A stretch of DNA of 64,000 bases from Apostichopus japonicus (taxonomy: Eukaryota > Echinodermata > Holothuroidea > Aspidochirotida > Stichopodidae). Positions within the stretch are counted from its first letter, which is position 1; every line of letters begins with the position of its first letter. Shown in pieces: positions 13,475 to 41,545 of this stretch. The stretch covers positions 4,852,001-4,916,000 of the forward strand of contig NC_092576.1 of the NCBI RefSeq assembly GCF_037975245.1, read 5' to 3'. Below the pieces are notes generated by a model. The model was not told the DNA's origin. It was given only the letters and a program-made list of their open reading frames with translations, and did no database searches. A program made the position numbers and the translations under genes.

Positions 13475-13805
13475 TCATGGCTGATATTTTACAAAGTTCA
13501 AAGGATATTGAAAGCCACAAAAATACTGCAGCTACTTTTGTATGCAAGGAGCCCTCTTGGTACCAACCCAAATATTTGCTATTTTAGAACAGAGGTCAGT
13601 TTCTCACAAATCTCTTCTATTAAAGCTGTCTTTTTCTGTTTCATGGCAAATGTGCATTTTGGACATGGGTTATCGACCTTCATGCAGTCTTGTTTGGCAG
13701 TTCATTCAAAATGTGATTAATGAAATCAAAGAAGCACATATGCCAAGTTGTATTATAGCATTCTTGGCCCTGGAAAGTAAGAAGTGCCTTAAAGGGAAAT
13801 TGTAA
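13475..13805 (+). pseudogene. Tandem duplicate of SAMD3-like terminal exon, decayed
   Basis: Immediately after the terminal exon 13124-13441 the same sequence begins again. ATGGCTGATATT here matches GTGGCTGATATT at 13127, and later blocks match the parent in order (CCCTCTTGGTACCAACCCAAA, TTTTGGACATGG, TTCATGCAGTCTTGT, AATGTGATTAATGAAATCAA, AGAAGCACATATGCCAAGTTG). The reading frame is interrupted, for example by a TAG at the position matching VILE, and continues in another frame as far as the homologue of the parent C-terminus. It is most likely a non-functional duplicated exon. It could also serve as an alternative 3' UTR for the parent transcript. Confidence 0.7.
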
Positions 13806-13859
13806 GCAAGAAGCTCATATAATAATTGTAAGCAAGAAGTTTGTATAATATTACGAATC

Positions 13860-14560
13860 CCGATCTAATCAACTGATCTTTCATGAGTGAGTAAGGTTAT
13901 ATGTAGCTTAAGTTCACTTACACATGTATCTCTATATGTGGTGAAGATATATATACTATACATCCAAATACTGGAAATAAGAACAATGCACTGGCTGCAA
14001 TGTACTGCATATATCATAAATATGTCTCTAAATGTAATCATGTACACCACATATGTATGTGAGACTCAATGTAATTCTTATGTATACTATAGGTAAACCT
14101 TGATTAATCAGATCATGATTGATGTTTAGATTCATAGATTGTTTATACATCAATTGATCTATAGTTACATATGTGAGATATTGAGTGTTACAAGTTTTCT
14201 ATGAATAAGGCTCTTCTTGAAGAGTAGAGGTTTTTTACATTGTGTCACCTTAAAGGTCTGATAGAGCACAGCTAAGAAGTTGTTACATCCAAGCATATTT
14301 ATGTGTTGTTTTGTTTTGTTTGTATTTTATTCACATGGTTCAGCTGGTTATTGTTTTCAATAAAAACAAGTTCTCAAAATGTCATCCATCTGGCTTCTGT
14401 AATGTAACTGTTTGTTAATTTTTCAATATTTTTCAAGAAATTGTTTACTCTTTGCATTGCCATATTCAACTGATTGTTGCAAACTAGGTCTGCATAAACA
14501 AAACTTGTGAGGAGTCTTTCAACTACATTAAGTAAAATCCACTGAGGATCTCATCCATCA
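13860..14560. other. Non-coding sequence downstream of the SAMD3-like locus
   Basis: AT-rich DNA with no supported exon. A candidate AATAAA polyadenylation signal for the upstream locus lies at about 14359. Confidence 0.35.
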
Positions 14561-14589
14561 CCGTCCAATATATTGCATTCGCCAACATA

Positions 14590-14955
14590 TATTGGGCAAT
14601 GAAGGCTCATTTGACCCCCCCCCCCACCCTTTTGTAATGGTAAAAGCCACTGCCCAATTTAAATGTAGTAATTGCCCAATACAATGATTTTTAATTCCCC
14701 AATTTAATGATCCCTACATTTGTAAGTTCACCAATGATGGGCATAATTTACACAATTAATTTAACCAACAACTGTTGGGTACAAACTTATAGTTATTTTA
14801 TTGGTTAAAAATGTTACCCAACGGCTGGTTAAAGCCGTTAACCAACAGGTGTTGGTTAAAATATCACCAATAAGTCGAATTTGACATACGTGCCCAGTGT
14901 TGGTTAAGGTATTGGTTAATTTTTTAACCAACTGTTTTTAGAGTGTAGTACGTCT
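14590..14955. repeat. TTGGGCAA / TTGGTTAA palindromic element, second copy
   Basis: Repeated TTGGGCAA, ATTGCCCAA, TTGGTTAA and TTAACCAA units occur in both orientations. The right end, AACTGTTTTTAGAGTGTAG, is the inverted form of the ACACTCTAAAAACAGTTGG terminus seen in the other copies. A C-run interrupts it at about 14617-14630. Confidence 0.55.
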
Positions 14956-15464
14956 TGAACGTAGGTCTCGCACCACAATGAATTGTTCCATTGACTTACA
15001 CACTAAACTCTTCACATTCAAGACCGCCCAAAGCATAGATAGAAGATTTCAACTGGTTTATCCTACCCACCAAATGATAGCTGAGATCTTGGGCTATCAT
15101 GGCACTTGCAAACTTCTACATTAAGACCGTTTAGATTTTGAGCTAGAAAAGGAGCAAGTTTACAAACACTACTCAACCACCATCTGTTCGTTCGGAGTAA
15201 TATCCCAATTTACCAAAGATTTTCTAAAATGGTGTACATTAAATTATGTTCCTTCATTCAAAGGCAGAAAAAACGATGACAGTTACTGATAACATGCTTA
15301 AACAAGCTTTACCTTGGGTACTTTTACCTCTTTTTTGCTGACAATGGTTAACCTTTTGAGCGAATGAACACCACTCAAATTGTGGTGAGGTACCCATACA
15401 CACAGTTGGACTTAGCGACAATTACAGTGACGCATACTGATTGACCAATCACATTTCACTTACG

Positions 15465-15885
15465 CGTAATTCTATTTCACTTAAGTAAAATTCAATGCTT
15501 AAGTGAAATTGAAAAGCCAGTTTGCTTAAGTAGAATATTATTTTACTTGAGTAGAATTGAATTTTACTTCAGCAGAACTGTATTTTACTTAAGTAGAATT
15601 GAATTTTACTTCAGTAGAATTGTATTTTACGTAAGTAGAATTGTATTTTATTTACGCTTAATTCAATTAAGCTTAAGCAAAATTGAATTTTACCTAAGTA
15701 AAATACTATATACACAAAAACCGTTTGAACTTATGCCAATATGAATTCCGTTTAAGTGGAATACAATTAAGCTGAAGTAAAATGCGATTATACTAAAGTG
15801 CAATTAGTTTCACTCAAGCTTTAATTAATTCTACTTAAGTGGAATAGCAAGGTAAATGTAAAAATGGCTCGCCGTACGAGCTGCT
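15465..15885. repeat. Palindromic ACTTAAGT array 2 (inverted relative to array 1)
   Basis: The core at 15540-15660 has a clear 21-base period of ATTTTACTTAAGTAGAATTGA-type units. Because 21 is a multiple of 3, the array stays open in one frame as a 7-residue peptide repeat, which is not a gene. The right shoulder, AGGTAAATGTAAAAATGGCT and onward to 15880, is the reverse complement of the left shoulder of array 1. Confidence 0.75.
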
Positions 15886-15891
15886 ACACTT

Positions 15892-16000
15892 AAGTGACGA
15901 TTTTAGTGTAAGAAGGTGGTTATACTACTATTCTAAACAGGTGACGCTACTACCATTTCAGGCTTCGATGATTCTGTAAATTAGTGGCGCTAATACCTAT
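15892..16000 (+). repeat. Dispersed repeat, copy B (partner at 2.9 kb)
   Basis: Same orientation and landmarks as 2880-2995 (AAGGTGG, ATTCTAAACA, TGTAAATTAGTGGCGCTA). It directly abuts array 2. Confidence 0.55.
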
Positions 16001-17797
16001 TAGAGTAGTGCACTTCCGCATGAGAGGTGATCCGTCGGAAAATAGCCCTTAAGTGACCTACTGCATATTTTCCTGCATTTTTTGAGTCAAAATCATTCTT
16101 TTTTATGTTTGGATGTTGAAGAAGATAAAATAAACTACTGAATAAATATCTGGAGGATTGAAGGTGATTTTAGTTACTTTAGAAAATCTTGGGTGAAACA
16201 AGAATATTCCGCAGCGACAGCTGGCAGATAATAAACTAAAGTTGAATGTGTTGTGATTGCTCAAGCCATCAGCTATCATATGGTTGTAAGGACATGTCAG
16301 TTGAAAACTTCCATCTTTGCTTTATCGGCCTGGGAAAGAGAAAAGGTCAGGATGTAAGTCAGTGGGAGCAATTAACTGTGGTGTTGATGTAACTACGACC
16401 TGTTTCCTAAACATGCTTTGTTTAAAGATAATATCATTAAAAGCTTCATTTTTCCTTTTGGGGATATGTGCTTTCACCGTTTGGCCATATTAACGTTTAA
16501 CAATAACTAAAAGATTAAAACAAATGGCCGTACTGACATGTCCCTGATGGGTAAATATCTTTGCTAATTGTTTTTCAAGCTTTGCCAAAATGCAGTTCAT
16601 TGATCATTAATCTGCCTTATGTCCATTATTGCTGAGGTCACCAACTTTTCTTATCAAGAAGATCTACTCTAGAGAAAGGCCATATGTGGTAAATGTGACA
16701 ATCTGCATTTGTGGAGAATGATAAGTGAAGTCGTAATATACCAGTATGAATTGAGTCGTATTAATTAAATATTTTCTGATGAGTTGTTCGTGACAGTATT
16801 ACTTCACGTGGTATCCCGTTACTCTATCTTCGAGGGTGCATTATACAATGATAACACCAATGCAGTAAATTAGTTTTAAAGAATAGACCTATCGTTACAG
16901 TAGTGTCATCGTCGTCGTTACTATTTTAAGCACAATTGCATCATTGGAGAAAGATGTAGAAGAGGAGTTAATCTTTCCAATCGTGTCCTATGTTTTTTTT
17001 TATATAATACTACTGTACTTCTAAGTATGAACCCTCGAGACAGGCTCCAATGAAGATTCAAAGCACAAATCCCAATCTCGAATAATCATCAGTCATCCAT
17101 AAGAACAATATTATTCGCCCAGAAGCAGGGGCAATACATATCCGATTTGATATGAATAAAAAGAGGGAAAACAATAAAGGTTTCTGTTCAAGCGTGAATT
17201 CGTCGTAAAATATATAATATCATTGCCGATTCGTTGAATGTCGTAATCCAAGTATCGCAGTCCTAAGTAAGCTTTATCTTCTTTCACTGTGAGAAAGATT
17301 TCGCTTATCGTTCGTAAGAACTAAACTATCCATTGTTTTTTCGAACCAATGTCTTCTGACCCAGCATGAGTCATGACATTGATGAAGTTATTATCCTTCG
17401 AAAAAAGTCTTCTGAAAATGAGAGCGCACTTCTGATTTAGTGAAAGTGAAGTCCTCTACATTGCCCCCTTCGAGATCACTCGCGAACGTTTTTACAGCGT
17501 CTACTGTCTCCGTATTTGTGTACTAAGATCTCAGTGTTGCTCATAACTACAAACGTTATATTGATTCAGGGCAAACTCGGGTTCTATGGCAACCCAATCA
17601 TTGAACAATGTGATACCCTGTTTTCCACGCGTGTTAGAAGCGTTTCTGTTACACATATAAAATAAAATTGTATTTAATAAGATCAGGCCTATTCAATAAA
17701 TTTATGCATACAATCCAACTGTTTTTATGCTCCTTTCCATCGGTTGTGAATAGGAGGCTATATGGCCTACCGACGGCGACCTTTGTTACTATTCATG

Positions 17798-17896
<99 letters not shown>

Positions 17897-19540
17897 ACCA
17901 GCTGCCATTGCAGCCGAAACTTACCTCAATCATTTGCTTCGGAAATGCAACGTTAAACATGGAATTGATCTTTTATAGCGTAACTTTTATCTTCTTGATC
18001 GGTTAATTCTTAGCTTACACAAACATACTCCACAACCTTTCAGTACGTAACAACCACTCCTATTAGTATTATTATATGGTAAGGACAACACAAGTTTTCT
18101 TTAGTAAATTTCGAAAATGATAGTAATAGTTATTATTTGTCCCACGCTTTCTAGGGTTCTACTTGGTCTAAGCCTGCTCTGAACCACATGAAAGTAGAAA
18201 GAGGAAGAAATTGTAGTTCGGTTGGTTATGTCACCATGGAAGCGATTGCCACGGTTACAAGTAATGTTCCTGAGTAACGAGGTTTGGGGTCACCATGGTA
18301 GGGTTACCAAGAAAACACGAATTTTGATCTAAAATTAATATTTCACTTGTTTGGTCTATTTCAACATCCTTCGAAGGCGGCAACAAATACGAATATGTAA
18401 CAGAGATAATTACTATAATTATTGTTATGACTAAGTTCATCAATCATATGTAAATTTAATAAAACATCATCAATAATGATGCATGTCTTGGTTTTAGAGC
18501 ACTTGTTCATAAGTCATAACAACCATCGACATACAACATTCCTTTACAACCCTAACAGAACTGGCAGTCGAGCTGCGTCGGGCCCGTGATCAGTCGTGTG
18601 TGTGCGGCGGGCTTGGGAAACTTTAGAAAATGAACTTTAGAGAAACTTAACACATACAAACACGAGAAAGGAAGAATTTAACTAGCGCCCTCTTCTTTGA
18701 TATAAAAATTGTTCATGCAGACGTGAAACTGATTTTAGTCAAAGTCGGTTTGCTTTACAGACATATATGCCTAGCAGTAGCGTCTTTACATGATTTCAAA
18801 GTGTGTACGGGAAGGGATCAACTCTAATTTTATCCCGACTGATTAAAATAGGGACGTGAACCTTTCAAGATAGAGCAATGAAGGATTTTATAATGGAGGG
18901 TATAAGGTCCTGGGTTTGTTGAAGTCGCATCCCATGGGGGGGGGTGGGGTGGGGGTGGGGGTGAGGATGGGATCTGATTAAGAGGACTCTGGTATACGTT
19001 AATGGCTGCACTTTGTTACGTAGGATATGTACATATTGTGGGGTATACAGTAACAAAGCTATGATGGTAGTGGTTGAAAGGAGATAAAGTAATTCGAGGT
19101 AGATGCAGGTCTTTAAATAGAATGGTGTACTATATTGAGGACTTTGACGTCGACCCCTATGTGTGGAGGTTGGGGGGTTCTCTCATAAAAACAGTGAAAC
19201 GTTCAAAAGTCAGATGGTGCATCTTGAGACATATTTAGAAATTCGTGGTATATATTTAGGTGTAAACGCTATTAGGCCTACTCGTGAATTTTAGTTTTTT
19301 TTTAAAGGTTAAAATGGGGTACACCCGGAGCGGTCTAATTCGTCCCCAACTAAATTTCAAATATTCCTAGACTGAACCATCCATCCCCCCCCCCCTCCAC
19401 CCGGCTGACGAACAAGGTGGGAGAGAGGGAATCTGACCCTTACCTCTTTGCGCATGCCACTGACCTAATACACAATATTCCCTTTCATCAATCCGTCTCT
19501 GGCCTTTCCCTTCCCGGATTTAGCTATATATATAGATTAT
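16001..19540. other. Intergenic DNA with simple repeats
   Basis: No recognisable exon chain. It contains a long (TA)n tract at 17799-17896, a G-rich run at 18937-18965 with several G4-G8 blocks that could form a quadruplex, and a C-rich run at 19384-19400. A GGTCTAATTCGTCCCC block at about 19332 belongs to a short repeat module also seen at 38.2, 40.8 and 63.05 kb. Confidence 0.5.
17799..17896. repeat. (TA)n microsatellite
   Basis: Nearly uninterrupted alternating TA for about 95 bases with a single TT interruption near 17882. Its translation as alternating Tyr and Ile is an artefact. Confidence 0.95.
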
Positions 19541-19549
19541 CATCAAAAT

Positions 19550-20040
19550 TGATTCAATACAGATAGAGTGTTGCATTGCATACATTGAATACGTAAGAAT
19601 GCTGTTGCTGTACTAGGTAATGCTCTCCTATTCCATGCCATCAGTGTCAAAGAAATTTTGGTCTTTTGTAGTGTTAGTCTGCTTTCCAAACATGGAATGG
19701 TTGAGTCTCTCGTCGTAGGCGTATTCTTCACGGATGCGACTACCATGTGAAATCTCTACATGTACTGGGGCAAAGGATATTGTACTCCATTGAACGTTTT
19801 GCATAAACAGGACCTTCATTAGTCGCTGGTGAAATATCGGAAACATTGCAATAACATCGGTTAGACTGTCCATTTTTTAGTTGAGGTCAAAACGTCCTTT
19901 TGTGAGTACTTGTGAGGTTATTTGCAAGAGAGTCATAAAGCAAACGTGTTTCAAGACTCCTCCTACGTCTTCAGAATAAGGGACATCACACGTTTGGGTA
20001 TATGCCGGAGAGAGTGCAGCTGTGACTTATGGACGGCGTA
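19550..20040 (+). repeat. 490-bp dispersed repeat, arm 1 (inverted partner at 62.5-63.0 kb)
   Basis: The reverse complement of 62525-62995 aligns with this segment along its length. Shared blocks in order include TATTCCATGCCATCAG, TTTCCAAACATGGAATG, TTGAGTCTCTCGTCGTAGGC, TTCACGGATGCG and CCTACGTCTT. The two strands carry short open frames in both copies, but the similarity is at the DNA level, so a repeat is the simpler reading. Confidence 0.75.
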
Positions 20041-20709
20041 AATTATAAACTTGTTAGGGAATTATGCAAAATGTCAAATTGACCGAAATACTCACTAGCA
20101 TGTAAGTTTGTTTCTGAAATAATAACATGCAACGGATATGAGGTCAAATAGACGTTAAAGATTTACATTAACCTTGGGGAAAACAAGTTTCTTGGAGGCT
20201 TCTTATAAACCTGATGGCCGTCAATCATGGTGTCTGCTTGCATGAGACATTCGTATGGAATATGGCCGTTTCCTGTTCTGTCTTTGTGATACATTGCCCT
20301 ACAGAGTCAATGGTCATAATTCGCTTTTGCTATTATGATCAAGACAAAACTATATATGAACTATCTCAAAAATTAGATTAATTTGTGAAGCAAAACATGG
20401 CCGTCTGCTTGACGTATTAGTATTCCAGTGGTGTGGTAAATCACTCATACATATACGTAATGGAGCAAATCGATTGGGTGTTGACTGTTGCCAGGAAATG
20501 GGCAAATTTTACTTTCATTTAAAATTGATGACAAAGTGTTTTTCCTGAATCTGAATCAAATGTGGTCGCAAGAGGAAGTTTCTAACGTTCTTTCATTTTC
20601 ATGTTCATTTGTGAATCAATATTCATTACCTCCTGGAGTTGAAAATGAATACAAACACAAGAACGATCAATACGAAAGAATTAAAAATAAGAGCGGCTTT
20701 TGTGTCAAT

Positions 20710-36894
<16,185 letters not shown>

Positions 36895-37310
36895 GATATT
36901 GTATTTCAAGCACATCTTGGCATATTACGCAACACAGAGTCTATACATTATATTCTCGCATGATGTCTCCTTCAAATGTAAAATCCCCCTAACTGTGAAA
37001 ACAAACATGTTATACCTCTGTAAATTCTTCTTTCAGGAGGCAATATACAAGCACAAGGTGGTGGTATATAGGGGTTGACAGTGTGTTTGAAAGATATGAC
37101 TTCTATTGACCATTGACATTCACGGAAGAGAATAAGGTGTATTTACTTAAGCAGACGGATATACATACATTGTATGAAATTCATCCACAAACAGCATGAC
37201 CTAAATCCTTTCGCCGGAGGCAAAAGGATTTAGGTAATGATGTGGGTGGATGATATGTAGGTCATGGTGTGTAGGTCATATGAATGTTTGTAATAAAAGG
37301 TAATAAAAAC
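36895..37310 (+). other. Probable 3' UTR of the receptor gene with hairpin and AATAAA signals
   Basis: After the TAG at 36892-36894 there is about 400 bp of non-coding sequence leading to two AATAAA hexamers at 37292 and 37302. At 37199-37235 two 17-base arms (ACCTAAATCCTTTCGCC and GGCAAAAGGATTTAGGT) pair with one mismatch around a 3-base loop, giving a strong hairpin in the inferred transcript. UTR extent is inference. Confidence 0.5.
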
Positions 37311-40300
37311 CGGAAAGCTCAAGAAGATAAGTTCATGCTTGCCATGATTTTGTTTTCACTTAATTAGATGATTGATTTAGAGCATCTGGGCTAAGTTTGT
37401 GGATGTATTTAGTCAAGACTAAAAAATATATATATATAAATACATACAAACATAGCTATAGATACACGCATACACATACACAGAAACACCCATACATACA
37501 TAATACATTGGAAAGGAATAAATGAACAACTAATGCATGTAAATCACTCTTGATAATTCCTGTTTGAAAACGAAACCGGGAAAAAAAATAAGATATTCCA
37601 CACGGGGAAGTGAAAGTAACGTAGATATGGCTAATCTTGGCATTTGTGTTACTTCTCTTTGTAGAGGTAAAATACACTAAACAAAAACTGAAACTACTGC
37701 TTGATTAATTAAATAGAAAAGTTCAACTTTCGATGTAATAGGCACAATAATTTTTTTTTACTTGTAGAAGCTATTACACTTATTTCGATTTACAACGTAG
37801 GTTCCTTAACAAAGTGGGAACTGAAAACTTGAATTTGTAACCGTTAAACAGTGTCGCCCACAGGATATCAAATGTGTGGGAGGAGAGAAAGGAGGCATTA
37901 TCCAACCTTTCCCGACTGACTTAGACAGCGGAGAAATCTATATGGAACGGTCAGAGGCGAAGAAATATTTTAATAAGGGAAGGGCGTGTCACCAGGGTCA
38001 CTGTAGGAGGAGGATGTTAGGCGTCCACACACAGAAATTGACAATTTAGATCTCAAATGGTGCGTTCTGAGGTGCAACTTTGACTTCAAATGGAGTGTGT
38101 TCTGAAATGTATTTGCAATATAAATTAGGTTTTTAATGAGCTCGAATTGCTTGGTTGTGCTATTTGTGTGATTGAAAAGTGTGTGTATACCCTTAGCAGT
38201 GGCATTTGTCTTTCCCGACTGAAAGTAAAAAATCCCGCGACTGAACCATTTTGCCCGTACTGGCCCCCACCCGCACCCCTTGCGCACGCCAATGCTGAAA
38301 AGCTTTGACATTGGATGGAACTATATAGAAGCACACAACATTTTAATTGAGTCAATGACAATAGTCGTATGTTATAGTAGCTATTGTAATTAACTTTAGT
38401 TTTCATAATTCACTTCTAATACTGAAAGATAATTATCAGATGACAATTATTCAACTATTTCCTTTTTCAATCTTCCATATCGGATACGATTACAAATTCC
38501 TCTTTTGATTTCTCTCAACATATCCATGATTGTAAGTAATATAATGGCGAAGTGTAAATCGACTGTTACTTACTTAACCCGCTATTGATGGTGTTTAAAA
38601 GTAGAGGATCTTCGACCGTATGGCAAGTCCTTTTAAGTTATAGTGGCAAAACACCGAAGTTTTTCTTTTCTTTAGAAATAGAGCAATACGTTTTAGATAA
38701 GAATACCAATGAACGGCGTTCTCTCCGTTTCAAGGAAACATTCATCTAATGACGTATGGCATATATGGATATTTTGTAACTAAGTATATATTGCGCTTAC
38801 TGTTACACCTTTAATGTTAAAATTCTTGTACAGTGTTCATTGATAATTCTATTCACTCATTGATTTTAATTATTCATATAGTGCAGTAATTCAGCTTTGT
38901 AAATATAGCCAAAAAATAATGTAAACAGTCAAATATTTGTCAACATAATGATAATGTAACCTTAGGCCTATACTTTGGAGAAAAGAGAGGTTAGGTATAG
39001 GAGGTGGGAGACTCAGAGATAGATAGAGATAAAGAGAGGGAGAGAGATAATTATAGAAGGTGTGATGCCGGTAACCTAATCGTAAACACGACCGTTGCAG
39101 GCAATGGAATCGTAGTACTGTCTATCTGTATTGGGCACAAGTCTCCCTCCCCCAACCCCACCCCCCGGCTGAAAAAAAAAATCGATGTGCTATCAGATTC
39201 CGGGTAATAGAGGGCGCAGTTGCCACACGATGAAGTTTGTAACTGCTGGATCTCCGTAATAACGTCTTACTCTTAGACGTAACTCTCTTGTTTTCAGGTT
39301 AGTAAATGTCACCATTTTGTCTGATAACTTGGTGGAGAAAAAGTTATAGATGAAGAATAACATAGGATGCATAGACTATGCCTCTTGTGTAATATTGATT
39401 TGATTAGACCATGAAACGCTCCATTCGATTTCCTTCGTATACTGCTTTGCAGCCAAGGCCTTATGTTAACTCATTACTGTGTTAGGTTGTCATGTGTGAC
39501 ACGTTTTAAGTGAACAAGTTTTGAGTAGAGGACCTAAGAATCATCCAAACAGGACGGTTGTAGAGTCACTTGGGGCAAGAATAGATATTGCACCATGTTC
39601 TTTAGTAACTATTATCCCATTATTTCAAGCATTCATTTATTCATGTTCATGATTTACTATTTTGTTCGAGTAATTATAAGGTAACTATGCTTCACAAGAA
39701 ATAGAGAGTGCATATGCACCGATAGACTATACTAGTAAACGTACGTACGGGTAGGCGATATAAACGCAAGGATATCACGTGACCTATATTGATGAGGAAT
39801 ATCCTTTGAGCTGAATCATGTCAATCAGGGATCACCAGAACAATGAGTATTTGTATTCCTAAGTAATATTCAGGGATCATCTCAACATTTAATGCTACAC
39901 CTATTTTCAGAAACATATGGTTCCGTAAAGTTCATTTGATTGCCGCTATTACATTCAATTTGCTTTGTTATTACTTGTAAGGAAAACGATAAAGTTTGTG
40001 ACTGTAACAGGATCTCCAAAATAACATCTCTGACAAAAGTCCTATGTTTGCAGTGTTCCCCCAGTCAATTGGGGCTCTCTAGTGTAACATATTCTCCTTG
40101 AATTTTTATGGAGGTTGCTCTGTGTTTTGTAATTTTGTGTCATTTCTGTCTTTTTTTGGCACCATCATTTTAATTGATTAGGTTTTTATGTCTCTTATGC
40201 CATCTTGCTAAAGCCCTTCAGAAAACTGGTGGAATATAAAAAAACAAGAAACTTTGTTCTTATCTTTATAGTACTTGAAATTTAACCCCCTCCTCCTACC

Positions 40301-40850
40301 CCCGCTCCATTACCTATATATATATCACCCTTCTCCTTCCCGTCCCCTTAAAAAACGAATTCCACGTTATTACTTCGATAGTTTTGAATGAAACATTTTC
40401 TAGAAGAATTGGGTTCTGTGAAAGTTGATACATTCACGATGTCTCAGTGTTATGTTCTTGATTAGTGCCGTGCACATGATTTTCAAGGTGGGAGAGTTGG
40501 GGGAGAGAGATAATACTAGGTTTAAAGTTCCCAAAAGATTTAGATAGTCAATTCATGAACCTTTAGGGAGGGCCAGCTGAGGCAAATGCATGCTTTTCAT
40601 AATGAGTGTTGAGTGGGGTGATGTTTTACAAGGCTACTCCTTTGAGGGGGGGGGGGGGTGGGGGAGGCCTCTCCCAGAGGAAGATTAATATCTTACGTGT
40701 TAAATGTTGCATTCTTAGTCATATGTAGTGTATCAATTAGTTCTATAGATGTAAACATACACATAGAGTGGTCTAACTCATCCCTGACTGAAGTTAAGAA
40801 ATGCCCCGACTGAACAATTCCTGACTAACTGTGGAGTTGTGCTCCAATCA
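37311..40850. other. Intergenic DNA with transposon-like debris
   Basis: No exon chain recognised. A GACTGAA-type module occurs at about 38209-38255 and again at 40775-40830. A segment ending CCTTGCGCACGCCAATG near 38278-38294 looks like a hAT-type right end, but no partner or target duplication was found. Purine-rich (GATA/GAGA)n lies near 39015-39050 and a G-run at 40646-40668. Confidence 0.4.
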
Positions 40851-40854
40851 GTCC

Positions 40855-40985
40855 ATACTCATATAGCCCATAATCACATAGTCCATACTCATATAATCAC
40901 ATTGTCCATAATAACAACATCCATACATAATCACATAGTTCATAATAACACTGTCCATACCCACAATGTTCATTATCAAAAGTCA
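40855..40985. repeat. Irregular short tandem repeat (CATAATCACATAGTC type)
   Basis: Repeated CATACTCATAT, CATAATCACAT and AGTCCATA blocks in loose tandem order. No coding potential. Confidence 0.5.
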
Positions 40986-41502
40986 TACAAATTGTGAAAA
41001 AACAAGGTCAGTAAATGAATAAAACACAAGGACACAGTCTGTTTGATCTGCTTTTTGCAAGTATAATCCTTCCACATACAACAAAACTGTAAAGGCTTAT
41101 CACAGATGCAATACTTTATGACAAGAATAAAGTAGCAATTTTAGTATCAAACAATACATTAATACAAAATGATGGATGAAAAGCATAAAAATTTCAACTT
41201 TGGTTCAAGCAAGCAAGTATTGAGAAAGCGAAAACAAAATCACAGGAAGACGTCAAAATTTGACAAAAAATAAATTGAAAATACATGGATTAAATCTAAT
41301 TTCATCATTTATCAGAATTTACAAGACAGACATGGGCTGATAATATATAATCATATATATTACAGATGTGTGTAACACTACCAACAGAATCATGACATCT
41401 GTGAATAAGGCACGCAAAAGCACAGAACCTATTAACCTAAGGTTATGGCATTTATTTATGAAAGATTATCAGGTTTATTGTGATTTCTAGGGTGTTATTT
41501 AA

Positions 41503-41543
<41 letters not shown>
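41503..41543. repeat. (TA)n microsatellite
   Basis: About 40 bases of alternating TA. A second TA-rich imperfect tract lies at 42315-42396. Confidence 0.9.

Positions 41544-41545
<2 letters not shown>

Noticed and set aside
15547-15744. 65-residue frame with a 7-residue repeat
   Set aside because: Produced by the 21-base period of the ACTTAAGT array.
17668-18006. 112-residue open frame rich in Tyr-Ile
   Set aside because: It is a translation of the (TA)n microsatellite.
20560-20709. Upstream in-frame ATG adding 50 residues to the receptor
   Set aside because: It would place about 50 polar residues before a clear signal peptide; the ATG at 20710 is the natural start.
38265-38296. hAT-like right end GCGCACGCCAATG
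   Set aside because: No matching left end or 8-base target duplication could be found.
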